Below are positions 51,774-59,884 of a DNA stretch of 64,000 bases, in pieces (the first letter of the stretch is position 1; each line of letters starts with the position of its first letter). Source of the DNA: Rhodococcus sp. Leaf247 (lineage in GTDB: Bacteria; Actinomycetota; Actinomycetes; Mycobacteriales; Mycobacteriaceae); the NCBI RefSeq assembly GCF_001426185.1, contig NZ_LMRP01000001.1, positions 62,483 to 126,482 on the forward strand, given 5' to 3'. The notes beneath the pieces were generated by a model. That model ran no database searches and was not told where the DNA came from. It saw nothing but the letters and a program-made list of their open reading frames with translations. A program made the position numbers and the translations under genes.

Positions 51774-53153
51774 ATGAGTAACAGCCCTTTCGGATTCTCC
51801 AACTCCGACGACGACCCCGACAAGGACAAGGGGTCCGGTGGCGGTCCCGGTACGCCCGGGGGCGGTGGGGGCGCGTTCGGATTCGGCGCGGAAGGCTTCG
51901 ACCCGGCCGCGCTGGGCCAGATGTTCACGCAGATGGGGCAGATGTTCAGCGGCATGGGGACCGGTGGCGCGAGCGGCCCCGTGAACTACGACGTCGCCCG
52001 CAAGCTGGCACTGCAGCAGATCGGATCCAGCACGCCCGTTCGTGAGGGATCCCGGACCGCCATCGTCGACGCTGCTCACCTGGCCGAGCAGTGGCTGAAC
52101 GAGGCGACCATCCTCCCGGCCGGCGCGAAGCGCACCGAGGCATGGACGCCCGAGGAGTGGCTGACCAACACTCTGGACACCTGGAAGCGGTTGTGCGACC
52201 CGGTCGCCGAGCAGATCTCCGGCATGTGGACGTCCGCGCTGCCGCCGGAAGCTCAGCAGATGGTCGGCCCGATGATCGGCATGCTCGGTCAGATGGGCGG
52301 GATGGCCTTCGGCTCGCAGCTGGGGCAGGCGCTGGGTCAGCTGGCGAAAGAGGTGTTGACCTCGACCGACATCGGGCTCCCGCTCGGACCGTCCGACACC
52401 GCCGCGCTTCTCCCGTCGGCCGTAGCCGCATTCTCTGAGGGCACCGAGCTCCCCGAACGTGAAGTGCTGGTCTTCCTCGCCGCCCGCGAGGTGGCCCACC
52501 ACCGTCTGTACTCCCACGTGCCGTGGTTGCGCCAGCGCGTCCTCGCCACCGTCGAGGAATATGCACGCGGCATCCGCATGGACTTCGGTGCCATCGAGGA
52601 CGCTGCCCGCGGTATCGATCCGTCGGCACTCACCGATCCCAGCCAGCTGGAGAAGATCCTGTCCCAGGGTGCATTCGAGCCGCAGACCACGCCCGAACAG
52701 AAAGCCGCCCTGGAGCGTCTCGAGACGCTGCTGGCCCTCGTCGAGGGCTGGGTGGACACGGTCGTCACCGCTGCACTCGGGGAGCGACTGCCGGGCGCAT
52801 CCGCGCTGTCGGAGACGATGCGGCGCCGTCGCGCATCCGGCGGCCCGGCCGAGCAGACCTTCGCCACCCTCGTCGGACTCGAGCTACGTCCCCGCAAGGT
52901 GCGCGAAGCATCGAACTTGTGGCGCACTCTGACCGAGGCCGCCGGCATCGAGGGTCGCGACGGCGTCTGGGCCCATCCCGACCTGCTCCCCGACGCCTCG
53001 GACCTGGACGAGCCCTCCTCGTTCATCGACCGGCTGGCCGGTGGCGACACCGGCACGTTCGACGATCCCATCGCTCAGCTCGAGGAATTCGAGCGCAAGC
53101 GTGCCGCCGAGAAGGCCGACGGCGACGACGAGAACGGGCCCGCGCCGGCCTGA
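51774..53153 (+). CDS. DUF2342 putative zinc-dependent metalloprotease
   Basis: The 459-residue protein has a Gly/Asp-rich disordered start (about 1-45), a Met/Gln/Gly-rich helix pair, and the family core EVLVFLAAREVAHHRLYSHVPWLRQRV at about residue 230. The family is called a zinc-dependent metalloprotease, but here the motif reads REVAHHRL, not HExxH, so activity is doubtful. A second region FATLVGLELRPRKVREASNLW is also conserved. It corresponds to Rv3195. Confidence 0.86.
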   Translation: MSNSPFGFSNSDDDPDKDKGSGGGPGTPGGGGGAFGFGAEGFDPAALGQMFTQMGQMFSGMGTGGASGPVNYDVARKLALQQIGSSTPVREGSRTAIVDAAHLAEQWLNEATILPAGAKRTEAWTPEEWLTNTLDTWKRLCDPVAEQISGMWTSALPPEAQQMVGPMIGMLGQMGGMAFGSQLGQALGQLAKEVLTSTDIGLPLGPSDTAALLPSAVAAFSEGTELPEREVLVFLAAREVAHHRLYSHVPWLRQRVLATVEEYARGIRMDFGAIEDAARGIDPSALTDPSQLEKILSQGAFEPQTTPEQKAALERLETLLALVEGWVDTVVTAALGERLPGASALSETMRRRRASGGPAEQTFATLVGLELRPRKVREASNLWRTLTEAAGIEGRDGVWAHPDLLPDASDLDEPSSFIDRLAGGDTGTFDDPIAQLEEFERKRAAEKADGDDENGPAPA

Positions 53154-53159
53154 TGTCCC

Positions 53160-53201
53160 GACCTGGCCTTTCCGGGTGACCACATTCGGGAAGACCAGGT
53201 C
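53160..53201 (+). terminator. Hairpin after the DUF2342 gene
   Basis: GACCTGG-C-CTTTCC pairs with GGGAAG-A-CCAGGTC around a 14-base loop, seven bases past the stop. A second small CACAGG/CCTGTG hairpin follows at 53202-53219. Confidence 0.6.
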
Positions 53202-53275
53202 ACAGGGCTGCAGCCTGTGGATAACGTCGTCCGTCCGAGACGCACCGGCCGAGCCCGGCTGTCATCGTCGGGTCC

Positions 53276-54169
53276 ATGACCGACGCTGTGGCCGAAACAG
53301 ACTCGTCACCCGCGCCCGAGACGGTGACAGCACGAGCGCGCCGGGACGGTGTGCCGTTCGTGAGCGACTCCCTGACGCTCCTCCCACGACGGGACGGCAC
53401 GCTGCAGGTCGGATGGCATCCCGATGCGCGTTTCGTGCTGGAGCCACCCGCCGGAGTGAGCGCGTCGGTCATGGCGTCCGTGCTGCGATCCATGGACGGA
53501 CGCCGGTCGATTCCGGAGATCTACTGGTCCGCGTCCGAACTCGGCGTGGATGCGTCCGTGTTGACCGAGATCCTGGCGGAGCTCGAGAGGTTCGGCATCG
53601 TGGAACGTCGGCGTCCGTCGCCGACCCGCATCGCGGCCGTCCTGGTCCTGGGCCGCGGTCCACTTGCCGACGCCGTCGCGATAGGCCTGTCACCTGGTTG
53701 CAGGGTCGCCAGACGGCACGTGACACTCCCCCGCGACCATGCCGAGTTCGACTGCGTCGTCGTCGCCGATTCGGTGGTGTGCGCCCCGGAAGTCGCCCGA
53801 GCACTGATGACGTACGGGATCGCTCACCTTCCTGTCCGATCACGCGACGGAACCGGCGTCGTCGGACCGCTCGTCCTTCCGGGCCACACGCCGTGCCTGG
53901 AATGCGTCGAGTTGACCCGCTGCGACTACGACCGCGAGTGGCCTCACCTAGCAGCCCAACTGCTCGGCAGCATCGGGTCGGCATCGGGCCCGACCGTCAC
54001 GGCGACGGCAGCGTTCGCCGCAGCACAGGTGATCCAATTCACGGAAGCTCATGCAGAATCCCCCGCGCCCGCGACGATCGGCCACAGTATCGAGGTGGAC
54101 ACCCGGGCGGCGACGACCCGCCGACGCCGGTGGACGAGGCACCCACTGTGCAGTTGCGGACGACGGTGA
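53276..54169 (+). CDS. Orphan E1-like / ThiF-related protein of cyclodehydratase-partner type
   Basis: The 297-residue protein (Rv3196 type) has an N-terminal winged-helix-like part (about 25-115: LEPPAGVSASVMASVLRSMDG, LAELERFGIVERR) resembling peptide-binding modules of RiPP enzymes, then a degenerate ThiF/E1 Rossmann domain (AAVLVLGRGPLADAVAIGL) without a clear ATP-binding GxGxxG-R motif. Four cysteines in HTPCLECVE and HPLCSCG could bind zinc, as in E1-like partners of YcaO proteins. No YcaO gene or precursor peptide is nearby. Confidence 0.78.
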   Translation: MTDAVAETDSSPAPETVTARARRDGVPFVSDSLTLLPRRDGTLQVGWHPDARFVLEPPAGVSASVMASVLRSMDGRRSIPEIYWSASELGVDASVLTEILAELERFGIVERRRPSPTRIAAVLVLGRGPLADAVAIGLSPGCRVARRHVTLPRDHAEFDCVVVADSVVCAPEVARALMTYGIAHLPVRSRDGTGVVGPLVLPGHTPCLECVELTRCDYDREWPHLAAQLLGSIGSASGPTVTATAAFAAAQVIQFTEAHAESPAPATIGHSIEVDTRAATTRRRRWTRHPLCSCGRR

Positions 54170-54258
54170 GAGACCGAATCCGATGTGAAGTGTCACGGAC
54201 CGCGTCGCCCGCAGGACCGGTCGCGGCGCATCGGCGAAACGTCAGACATGATGGAGGC

Positions 54259-55569
54259 ATGCCCGACATCCCCCGCAGGAGTTCCGCACGGACCGCCAAG
54301 ATGGCAAGCATCCCCATCGGGATGGCCGGCCGCGCAGCCATGGGATTCGGGCGCAAGCTCGCGGGCGGTAATCGCGCCGAGATCGACGCCGAACTCAGCG
54401 CGAAGGCTGCGCAGCAGATGTTCGCGGTTCTCGGTGAGCTGAAGGGCGGGGCCATGAAGTTGGGGCAGGCCCTCAGCGTCATGGAAGCCGCCGTTCCGGA
54501 CGAGATGGCCGAGCCCTACCGCGAAGCTCTGACCAAACTGCAGGCCGAGGCCCCGCCGATGCCCGTCTCGACAGTGCACCGCGTCATGGATCAGCAGCTT
54601 GGAACCGGGTGGCGTTCGCGCATAACCGAGTTCGACGACACCGCCACCGCATCGGCGAGCATCGGACAGGTGCACCGAGCGACATGGTCGGACGGCCGCG
54701 ACGTGGCCGTGAAGATCCAGTATCCGGGGGCCGACGAGGCCCTGCGCGCGGATCTTAAGACCCTGTCCCGCTTCGTCGGCATCCTGGGCACGATCGTTCC
54801 GGGTACCGACGTCAAGGCAGTTCTGGACGAGATGTCGGCGCGGACCGAGGAAGAACTCGACTACCGCATCGAGGGCGAGAATCAGCGGGCTTTCGCGAAG
54901 GTCTACGACGGTGACGAGCGCTTCGCGGTGCCGCGCGTGGTCGCAAGTTCCCCGAAGGTCGTCATCTCCGAGTGGATGAACGGGACGTCGATGTCGTCCA
55001 TCATCGCGAGCGGCACCGTCGACCAGCGCAATGCGGCGGGCGAGAACCTTGCCCGGTTCCACTTCGAATCCGCTGCCAGGGTCGGACGTATCCACGGGGA
55101 CCCGCACCCCGGAAACTTCAAGCTTCTCGACGACGGTCGACTCGGTGTCATCGATTACGGTGCGTGCCTGACTCTGCCCAACGGACTCCCGCCCGAGCTG
55201 GGTCGGATGGTCAGACTGTCACGCGACGAGAAGTTCGACGAGCTCACCGAACTGCTCAAGGAGAACGGATTCGTCATTCCCGGGCGCGAGGTGACCGAGC
55301 AGGAGATCGCCGACTACCTGCGTCCGTTCACCGATCCCATCAAGACCGAGTCGTTCCACTTCACGCGGAAGTGGTTGCAGGGCACCGCCGGTAAGGCTGC
55401 CGACTTCAGCGGCCCCCAGTTCCGCACCGCGCGATCGTTGAACCTCCCTCCCCGGTACGCGGTCATCTTCCGAGTCCTGCTCGGGTCCGTCGGAATCTGC
55501 GCCCAATTGGACGCGAATGCTCCGTACATGGCCATCCTCACCGAATGGATGCCCGGTTTCGTCGAGTAG
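54259..55569 (+). CDS. ABC1/UbiB atypical protein-kinase-like protein
   Basis: The 436-residue protein has the family hallmarks GELKGGAMKLGQALS (KxGQ), ASASIGQVHRA (Ala-rich nucleotide loop), VAVKIQYPGADEAL, EELDYRIEGENQRAF, GRIHGDPHPGNF and VIDYGACL. It corresponds to Rv3197, next to whiB7. A role in lipid or quinone homeostasis is assumed for the family. ATG 54259 has GGAGG almost abutting. A GTG 69 bases upstream is an alternative. Confidence 0.92.
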   Translation: MPDIPRRSSARTAKMASIPIGMAGRAAMGFGRKLAGGNRAEIDAELSAKAAQQMFAVLGELKGGAMKLGQALSVMEAAVPDEMAEPYREALTKLQAEAPPMPVSTVHRVMDQQLGTGWRSRITEFDDTATASASIGQVHRATWSDGRDVAVKIQYPGADEALRADLKTLSRFVGILGTIVPGTDVKAVLDEMSARTEEELDYRIEGENQRAFAKVYDGDERFAVPRVVASSPKVVISEWMNGTSMSSIIASGTVDQRNAAGENLARFHFESAARVGRIHGDPHPGNFKLLDDGRLGVIDYGACLTLPNGLPPELGRMVRLSRDEKFDELTELLKENGFVIPGREVTEQEIADYLRPFTDPIKTESFHFTRKWLQGTAGKAADFSGPQFRTARSLNLPPRYAVIFRVLLGSVGICAQLDANAPYMAILTEWMPGFVE

Positions 55570-55574
55570 TGAAG

Positions 55575-55617
55575 CCCCACCCGGCCGCCGTCATGCGCAG
55601 ACGACGGCCGGGGTGGG
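55575..55617. terminator. Shared terminator between the ABC1 gene and whiB7
   Basis: A long near-perfect stem (CCCACCC, GGCCG and CGTC segments with complements) spans the whiB7 stop codon at 55591 and lies six bases after the ABC1 stop, so it can act on both converging transcripts. Confidence 0.7.
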
Positions 55618-55941
55618 AGCTACCGCGTTCTTGCGCGGGCGTCCGCGAGAACGCTTGCGAGCGATGACAACTCCCTGATCGAAGATCTCGCCGCCCCACA
55701 CACCCCAGGGCTCCGCCCGGTCGAGTGCCGCGTCGAGACACCCCGATCGGATGGGGCAGTGCGCGCAGAGCTGCTTGGCGCGTTCGAGCCTGTCCGGTGA
55801 CTCAGCGAACCACAGGTCGGGATCCGCACGGCGGCAGGGCAATTGCGTGGCGAGCTCGGTGATGTCGGTACGGTCCATGGTCGGCTGATCGAGCGCGACA
55901 CTGTCTGTGCGGCATGTCGTCCGAGTAGCTGCGGGTGACAC
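55591..55941 (-). CDS. whiB7: Transcriptional regulator WhiB7
   Basis: WhiB7 is an iron-sulfur protein that activates intrinsic antibiotic resistance with the housekeeping sigma factor. The four cluster cysteines are in LPCRRADP and LCAHCPIRSGC, followed by GVWGGEIF and the AT-hook RGRPRK that defines WhiB7. GTG 55941 gives 116 residues and has GAGGAG six bases upstream. ATG 55878 gives 95 residues, closer to the 92 of M. tuberculosis, but has no ribosome site. The first Cys falls at residue 36 or 15 respectively. Confidence 0.95.
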   Translation of the reverse strand: MSPAATRTTCRTDSVALDQPTMDRTDITELATQLPCRRADPDLWFAESPDRLERAKQLCAHCPIRSGCLDAALDRAEPWGVWGGEIFDQGVVIARKRSRGRPRKNAVAPTPAVVCA

Positions 55942-56034
55942 GTCGTTCTCCTCTTCTACGTCGTTTCACGGTGATGATGTGTGCGGTGACTGCGAAGTCC
56001 GTGAACGTAAGTCGAAGGGTTCTCCTACGACGAA

Positions 56035-56065
56035 GGCCACGGATCGCGTATGCGAATCCGTGGCC
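56035..56065 (-). terminator. Attenuator hairpin in the whiB7 leader
   Basis: GGCCACGGAT and ATCCGTGGCC (10 pairs, possibly extended by CGC/GCG inside) close a loop 26 bases after the upstream ORF stop. TTCGTCG follows on the minus strand. Confidence 0.7.
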
Positions 56066-56090
56066 TCCGGTCAGGAAAGCTGGGTGGTGC

Positions 56091-56294
56091 CTATCGAGAT
56101 CTCTCCCGACGAGCACCGATACTCACGAATTCACTCTGCGTCCGGCGTCCTCGATGACGGCGGGCAACCGGTGCCCCACCCACAGCGGACAGAACGGGGC
56201 TGTATTCCGACGTCCAGGCGGCGAACGGCGACGCATTCTGCGGCATGCACAATGCAGCGTTCGGGGCCAGTGCTGATTTCTGGAAGATCTTCAC
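56091..56294 (-). CDS. Upstream ORF in the whiB7 leader
   Basis: This 67-codon frame starts at GTG 56294 with AAGGAGG eight bases upstream, the best ribosome site in the area. A GTG at 56303 overlaps that site and is excluded. The product starts VKIFQKSALAPNAALCMP and ends in an Arg-rich stretch (ARRERSR). It resembles no protein I recognise, and its function is likely in being translated: stalling here would alter folding of the leader around the attenuator. Confidence 0.65.
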   Translation of the reverse strand: MKIFQKSALAPNAALCMPQNASPFAAWTSEYSPVLSAVGGAPVARRHRGRRTQSEFVSIGARRERSR

Positions 56295-56344
56295 GGGTGA
56301 CACCTCCTTCGCCGGACAGTCGAATTCGATCGGGTACGAAATAC

Positions 56345-56381
56345 ACAGTAAGCGGCGACCGAATTCGGCACAACCTTTTTT
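56345..56381 (-). promoter_or_regulatory. whiB7 promoter with A-tract
   Basis: Minus strand: AAAAAA (56381-56376), two bases, TTGTGC as -35 (56373-56368), 17-base spacer, TACTGT as -10 (56350-56345). An AT-rich tract directly upstream of the -35 is the known mark of WhiB7-activated promoters, so autoregulation is expected. Confidence 0.8.
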
Positions 56382-56400
56382 CTACCTGCGGAGATGGACG

Positions 56401-58524
56401 TCAGTCGCTCGCCGTGAGTCGAGCGTCGACAAGGGCCAGGACGTCGGCTCCGAACCGTTCCAGCTTCTTCGCACCGATACCGGGGATGGCGACCAAACCC
56501 CTGTCATCGCGCGGACGCTGCTCCGCGATCGCGGTCAGCGTGTTGTCACTGAACACCACGTACGCCGGAACCTTCAGGGCCTTCGAGGTTTCCGATCTCC
56601 ACGTCCGCAACGATTCGAGCAGCGGGATGTCCACGTCGGACGGGCAGTTCTCGCACCGACCGAGCATCGTGGCGACGGTCCCGATGACCTGCTTGCCGCA
56701 CACCCGGCAGACAGGACGTTTCTTGTTCACGGTGGGGGCCGCGATGCGCGATGCCGGGGACGAATCCGGGACCAGATCCACGAGGAAGCGAGACCGCCGT
56801 CGTGATTTACGTCCGCCCTCGTTGCGCGCGAGGGCCCACGACAACTCGAGATGTTCGCGCGCACGGGTGACGCCCACGTACAGCAGGCGCCGCTCCTCCT
56901 CGACCGCTGCCTCGTCGGGAGCCGAATTACTGTCTCCGAGAGCATGACTGATCGGCAACGTGCCGTCGGTGAGACCGACCAGGAAGACGGCGTCCCACTC
57001 GAGGCCCTTCGCCGCATGCAGCGACGCGAGAGTCACGCCTTCGACCACCGGAGGGTGACGCGCCTCGGCGCGCGCGGCGAACTCCCGCAGCAGGCCGTCG
57101 AGATCCAGGTCCGGTACCTGAACGACCAGGTCCTCGGTGAGCGTGACCAGCGCCCGCAAAGCGGCCCACTTCTCCCGCGCCTGTGCACCGTTCGGTTCGG
57201 TCGCGCCGAGACCCAGCGGTGCCAGAACCGCTTCCATCAGGCGCGGCAGTCCGGCGCCCGATCGAGCGTCGTCGGGGAGGTCGTCCCTGGCCGCACTGGT
57301 GCGCACGGCGGCGATGGCCGACCGCACGTCCTGCCGCTGGAAGAAGCTCTCACCACCTCGAACCTGATACGGCACAGCCAGATCCGTCAGCGCTTTCTCG
57401 TGCGCCTCGGAGTGGGCATTGATGCGGTACAGCACCGCGATCTCCGACGGGCGCGTCCCGGTCCGGATCAGGCGCTGCACCGTCCTGGCGACGCCGGCAG
57501 CCTCGGACACCTCGTCGTCGTACTCGACGAACGTCGGCTCGGGACCCGCCGGTCGCTGGCCGATCAGTTGCAGCCGTGTACCCGCGATACGACCCTTCGC
57601 CGCACCGATGACCTTGTTGGCCAAACCGACCACCTGGGGCGTCGACCGATAGTCACGCTCGAGCCTGACGACGGTGGCATCGGGGAACCGGCGCGAGAAG
57701 TCGAGCAGGAAGCGGGGCGACGCACCGGTGAAGGAGTAGATCGTCTGGTTGGCGTCACCGACCACCGTGAGGTCGTCCCGGTCCCCCAGCCACGCATCGA
57801 GCACTCGTTGCTGGAGCGGCGTCACGTCCTGGTATTCGTCCACCACGAAGCAGCGGTAGCGCTCACGGAACTCCTGCGCCACAGCCGGACTGTTCTCGAG
57901 TGCAGCGGCCGTGTGCAGCAGGAGGTCGTCGAAGTCGAGGAGGACCGCATCGGGATCACGGTTCTTGAGTTGCTCGTACCCCTCGTACACCGCGGCCACC
58001 CGGTCCGCGTCGGTCGGGGTGTCGCGGTGCAGGCGCGCTGCCGTGGCGGCGTAGTCCTCCGGCGCGACGAGGGACGCCTTCGCCCACTCGATCTCTCCCG
58101 CGAGGTCCCGCACACTGTCCGTCGACGTCGATGCACCCGCCGCCGACGCGGCCTGCCCGACGATGCCGAACTTACGGTCGAGCAATCGCCAGTCGGTGTT
58201 GCCGACGACCTGCGGCCAGAAGTACTTGAGTTGGCGCATGGATGCAGCGTGGAACGTTCGAGCCTGGACCTGCCCCTCGGAACCGTGGATGCCCAGGCTC
58301 CGGAGACGCTCACGCATCTCGCCCGCAGCGCGGGCCGTGAACGTCACGGCGAGGACCTGGCCGGGCTTGACGTGCCCGTCGGCGATCAGATGAGCGATGC
58401 GTCGAGTGATCGTCCGGGTCTTGCCCGTACCCGCGCCGGCCAGCACGCAGACGGGACCACGGGGAGCGAGAACAGCGGCCGATTGTTCCGGGTCGAGTCC
58501 CACCACCGCGTCACTGTCCTTCAC
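56401..58524 (-). CDS. uvrD2: ATP-dependent DNA helicase UvrD2
   Basis: This 707-residue superfamily I helicase has Walker [46 protein letters not shown] and [13 protein letters not shown]. The C-terminal part has a tetracysteine motif (CRVCGK and CENC) and an HRDC domain ([20 protein letters not shown]), the layout of mycobacterial UvrD2. It begins at GTG 58524. The whiB7 promoter starts 20 bases beyond its stop on the same strand. Confidence 0.96.
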   Translation of the reverse strand: MKDSDAVVGLDPEQSAAVLAPRGPVCVLAGAGTGKTRTITRRIAHLIADGHVKPGQVLAVTFTARAAGEMRERLRSLGIHGSEGQVQARTFHAASMRQLKYFWPQVVGNTDWRLLDRKFGIVGQAASAAGASTSTDSVRDLAGEIEWAKASLVAPEDYAATAARLHRDTPTDADRVAAVYEGYEQLKNRDPDAVLLDFDDLLLHTAAALENSPAVAQEFRERYRCFVVDEYQDVTPLQQRVLDAWLGDRDDLTVVGDANQTIYSFTGASPRFLLDFSRRFPDATVVRLERDYRSTPQVVGLANKVIGAAKGRIAGTRLQLIGQRPAGPEPTFVEYDDEVSEAAGVARTVQRLIRTGTRPSEIAVLYRINAHSEAHEKALTDLAVPYQVRGGESFFQRQDVRSAIAAVRTSAARDDLPDDARSGAGLPRLMEAVLAPLGLGATEPNGAQAREKWAALRALVTLTEDLVVQVPDLDLDGLLREFAARAEARHPPVVEGVTLASLHAAKGLEWDAVFLVGLTDGTLPISHALGDSNSAPDEAAVEEERRLLYVGVTRAREHLELSWALARNEGGRKSRRRSRFLVDLVPDSSPASRIAAPTVNKKRPVCRVCGKQVIGTVATMLGRCENCPSDVDIPLLESLRTWRSETSKALKVPAYVVFSDNTLTAIAEQRPRDDRGLVAIPGIGAKKLERFGADVLALVDARLTASD

Positions 58525-58630
58525 GGGTCCATCATGTCAGCCCGCACCGACACTCCCGCTGCACCCGCCGAGTCACGCCGAACACCGGCACCCCGGAACA
58601 AACCGAGCACGACTGCACGTTGACCTCGCT

Positions 58631-58900
58631 GTGACTACAGGACAGCAGAACGACACACACGCGCCCGCCGTGACCATGTACTCCACTACCTGGTGCGGAT
58701 ACTGCCGTCGACTCAAGACGCAGCTGGACGAGAACGGCATCGCCTACACCGAGATCGACATCGAGAAGGATCCGGCGTCGGCCGAGTTCGTCGGAAGCGT
58801 CAACGGGGGCAACCACGTGGTTCCCACCCTGAAGTTCGCCGACGGATCCACCGCCACCAACCCGAGCTTGGCGCAGGTCAAGAAGGCTATCGGCCTCTGA
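58631..58900 (+). CDS. mrx1: Mycoredoxin-1 (glutaredoxin-like)
   Basis: Mycoredoxin reduces mycothiol-protein mixed disulfides. The 89-residue protein has redox motif TTWCGYCRR near residue 22, the cis-proline region HVVPTLKFADGS and VNGGNHVV. GTG 58631 is chosen. It matches Rv3198A, which also lies beside uvrD2. The gene is divergent from uvrD2. Confidence 0.93.
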   Translation: MTTGQQNDTHAPAVTMYSTTWCGYCRRLKTQLDENGIAYTEIDIEKDPASAEFVGSVNGGNHVVPTLKFADGSTATNPSLAQVKKAIGL

Positions 58901-58936
58901 CGATCCGCCAGTCGCTCGGTCCCGGGACCGCCGCGA

Positions 58937-59836
58937 TCACGTCGCGGCGACCCAGGATTCGAGCATCGCGCGAGCGATCGAGATGGATCCGGGCAGCAGG
59001 AGCGGCGCGTCCTCGGACGCGCTCCAGTCCCCCGCAGCCAGCGCGGTACGTACTTCGTCGCGGCTGAACCATCGGGCCTCGGCGATCTCTCCGTCGTTGA
59101 ACGACAGCGGTTCGTCGATGTCGGCGCGAGCGGCGAATCCGATCATCACCGATCGAGGAAAAGGCCACGGCTGACTACCGAGGTACGTGATGTCGGACAC
59201 GGTGAGACCGACTTCTTCGTGCACCTCTCGCGCCACGCAGGTCTCCAAGGATTCGCCCGCCTCCACGAAGCCGGCAAGCACGGACATGCGACGCTCCGGC
59301 CACACGGGCTGTCGAGCCAACAGGACGCGGTCCGCACCGTCGTGCACGAGCACGATGATCGCCGGATCCGACCGGGGCCACTCCTCGTGTCCCGTCGATG
59401 TGCTGACGCGTGACCATCCCGCCGCGGCCGGAACTGTCGGTGAGCCGTCACGCGCACTGAACGCGGCTGCACGATGCCAATTCAGCAGCGCCACCGCGGT
59501 GACGACGAGTCCCGCGGACGATTCCGTCAGCACATCGCCGAACGACCGGAGATCGGTGACCTCGCCGGACAGTTCGGACACCGGCACCGCCCAGACGTGG
59601 CGATCGTCGACGATTCCGAGGAAAACCGCGTCCGCCGGCGACGACTCTCCCACCTCGGCTGCGGGCACCAGTGCTACGCGGCCGTTCTCGACGGGAACGC
59701 GGCCGTGGGCGTCGACGCGCAGAACAGAGGCAGTCGGCCACCCCGCGGCGAGTGCTGCATCGTCGCGGCGAAGTTCCTCGGCACGATCGATGGGTGAGCG
59801 CGACAGCATGGGTTCGGAGCGAAGTCTGAAGGACAC
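58937..59836 (-). CDS. nudC: NudC-type NAD(+) diphosphatase lacking zinc-ribbon cysteines
   Basis: NudC hydrolyses NADH and removes NAD caps from RNA. The 299-residue protein has Nudix box GFVEAGESLETCVAREVHEEVGL and the NudC-specific SQPWPFPRS. In the zinc-ribbon position (about 130-165) the sequence FSARDGSPT and STSTGHEEWPR carries no cysteine, while E. coli NudC has four. The only cysteine is in the Nudix box. GTG 59836 lies six bases after TAGGGT. It matches Rv3199c. Confidence 0.92.
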   Translation of the reverse strand: MSFRLRSEPMLSRSPIDRAEELRRDDAALAAGWPTASVLRVDAHGRVPVENGRVALVPAAEVGESSPADAVFLGIVDDRHVWAVPVSELSGEVTDLRSFGDVLTESSAGLVVTAVALLNWHRAAAFSARDGSPTVPAAAGWSRVSTSTGHEEWPRSDPAIIVLVHDGADRVLLARQPVWPERRMSVLAGFVEAGESLETCVAREVHEEVGLTVSDITYLGSQPWPFPRSVMIGFAARADIDEPLSFNDGEIAEARWFSRDEVRTALAAGDWSASEDAPLLLPGSISIARAMLESWVAAT

Positions 59837-59842
59837 CTCACG

Positions 59843-59848
59843 ACCCTA
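59843..59848 (-). promoter_or_regulatory. -10 element of nudC
   Basis: TAGGGT on the minus strand, six bases before GTG 59836. Confidence 0.45.
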
Positions 59849-59884
59849 CTGATCGGCGACGGCCTCGCCGGACCGGGTACGAGC

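Larger units (their letters stand above)
55942..56338 (-). promoter_or_regulatory. Long whiB7 leader
   Basis: About 400 bases lie between the predicted transcript start and whiB7. They hold an upstream ORF with its own strong ribosome site and an attenuator hairpin, the arrangement by which ribosome-targeting drugs induce whiB7 in relatives. Apart from these two elements nothing coding is supported. Confidence 0.8.

Noticed and set aside
53216..53224. Perfect DnaA-box consensus TTATCCACA (minus strand)
   Set aside because: It is a single box with no partners, no AT-rich unwinding region and no dnaA or dnaN nearby, so it is most likely chance.
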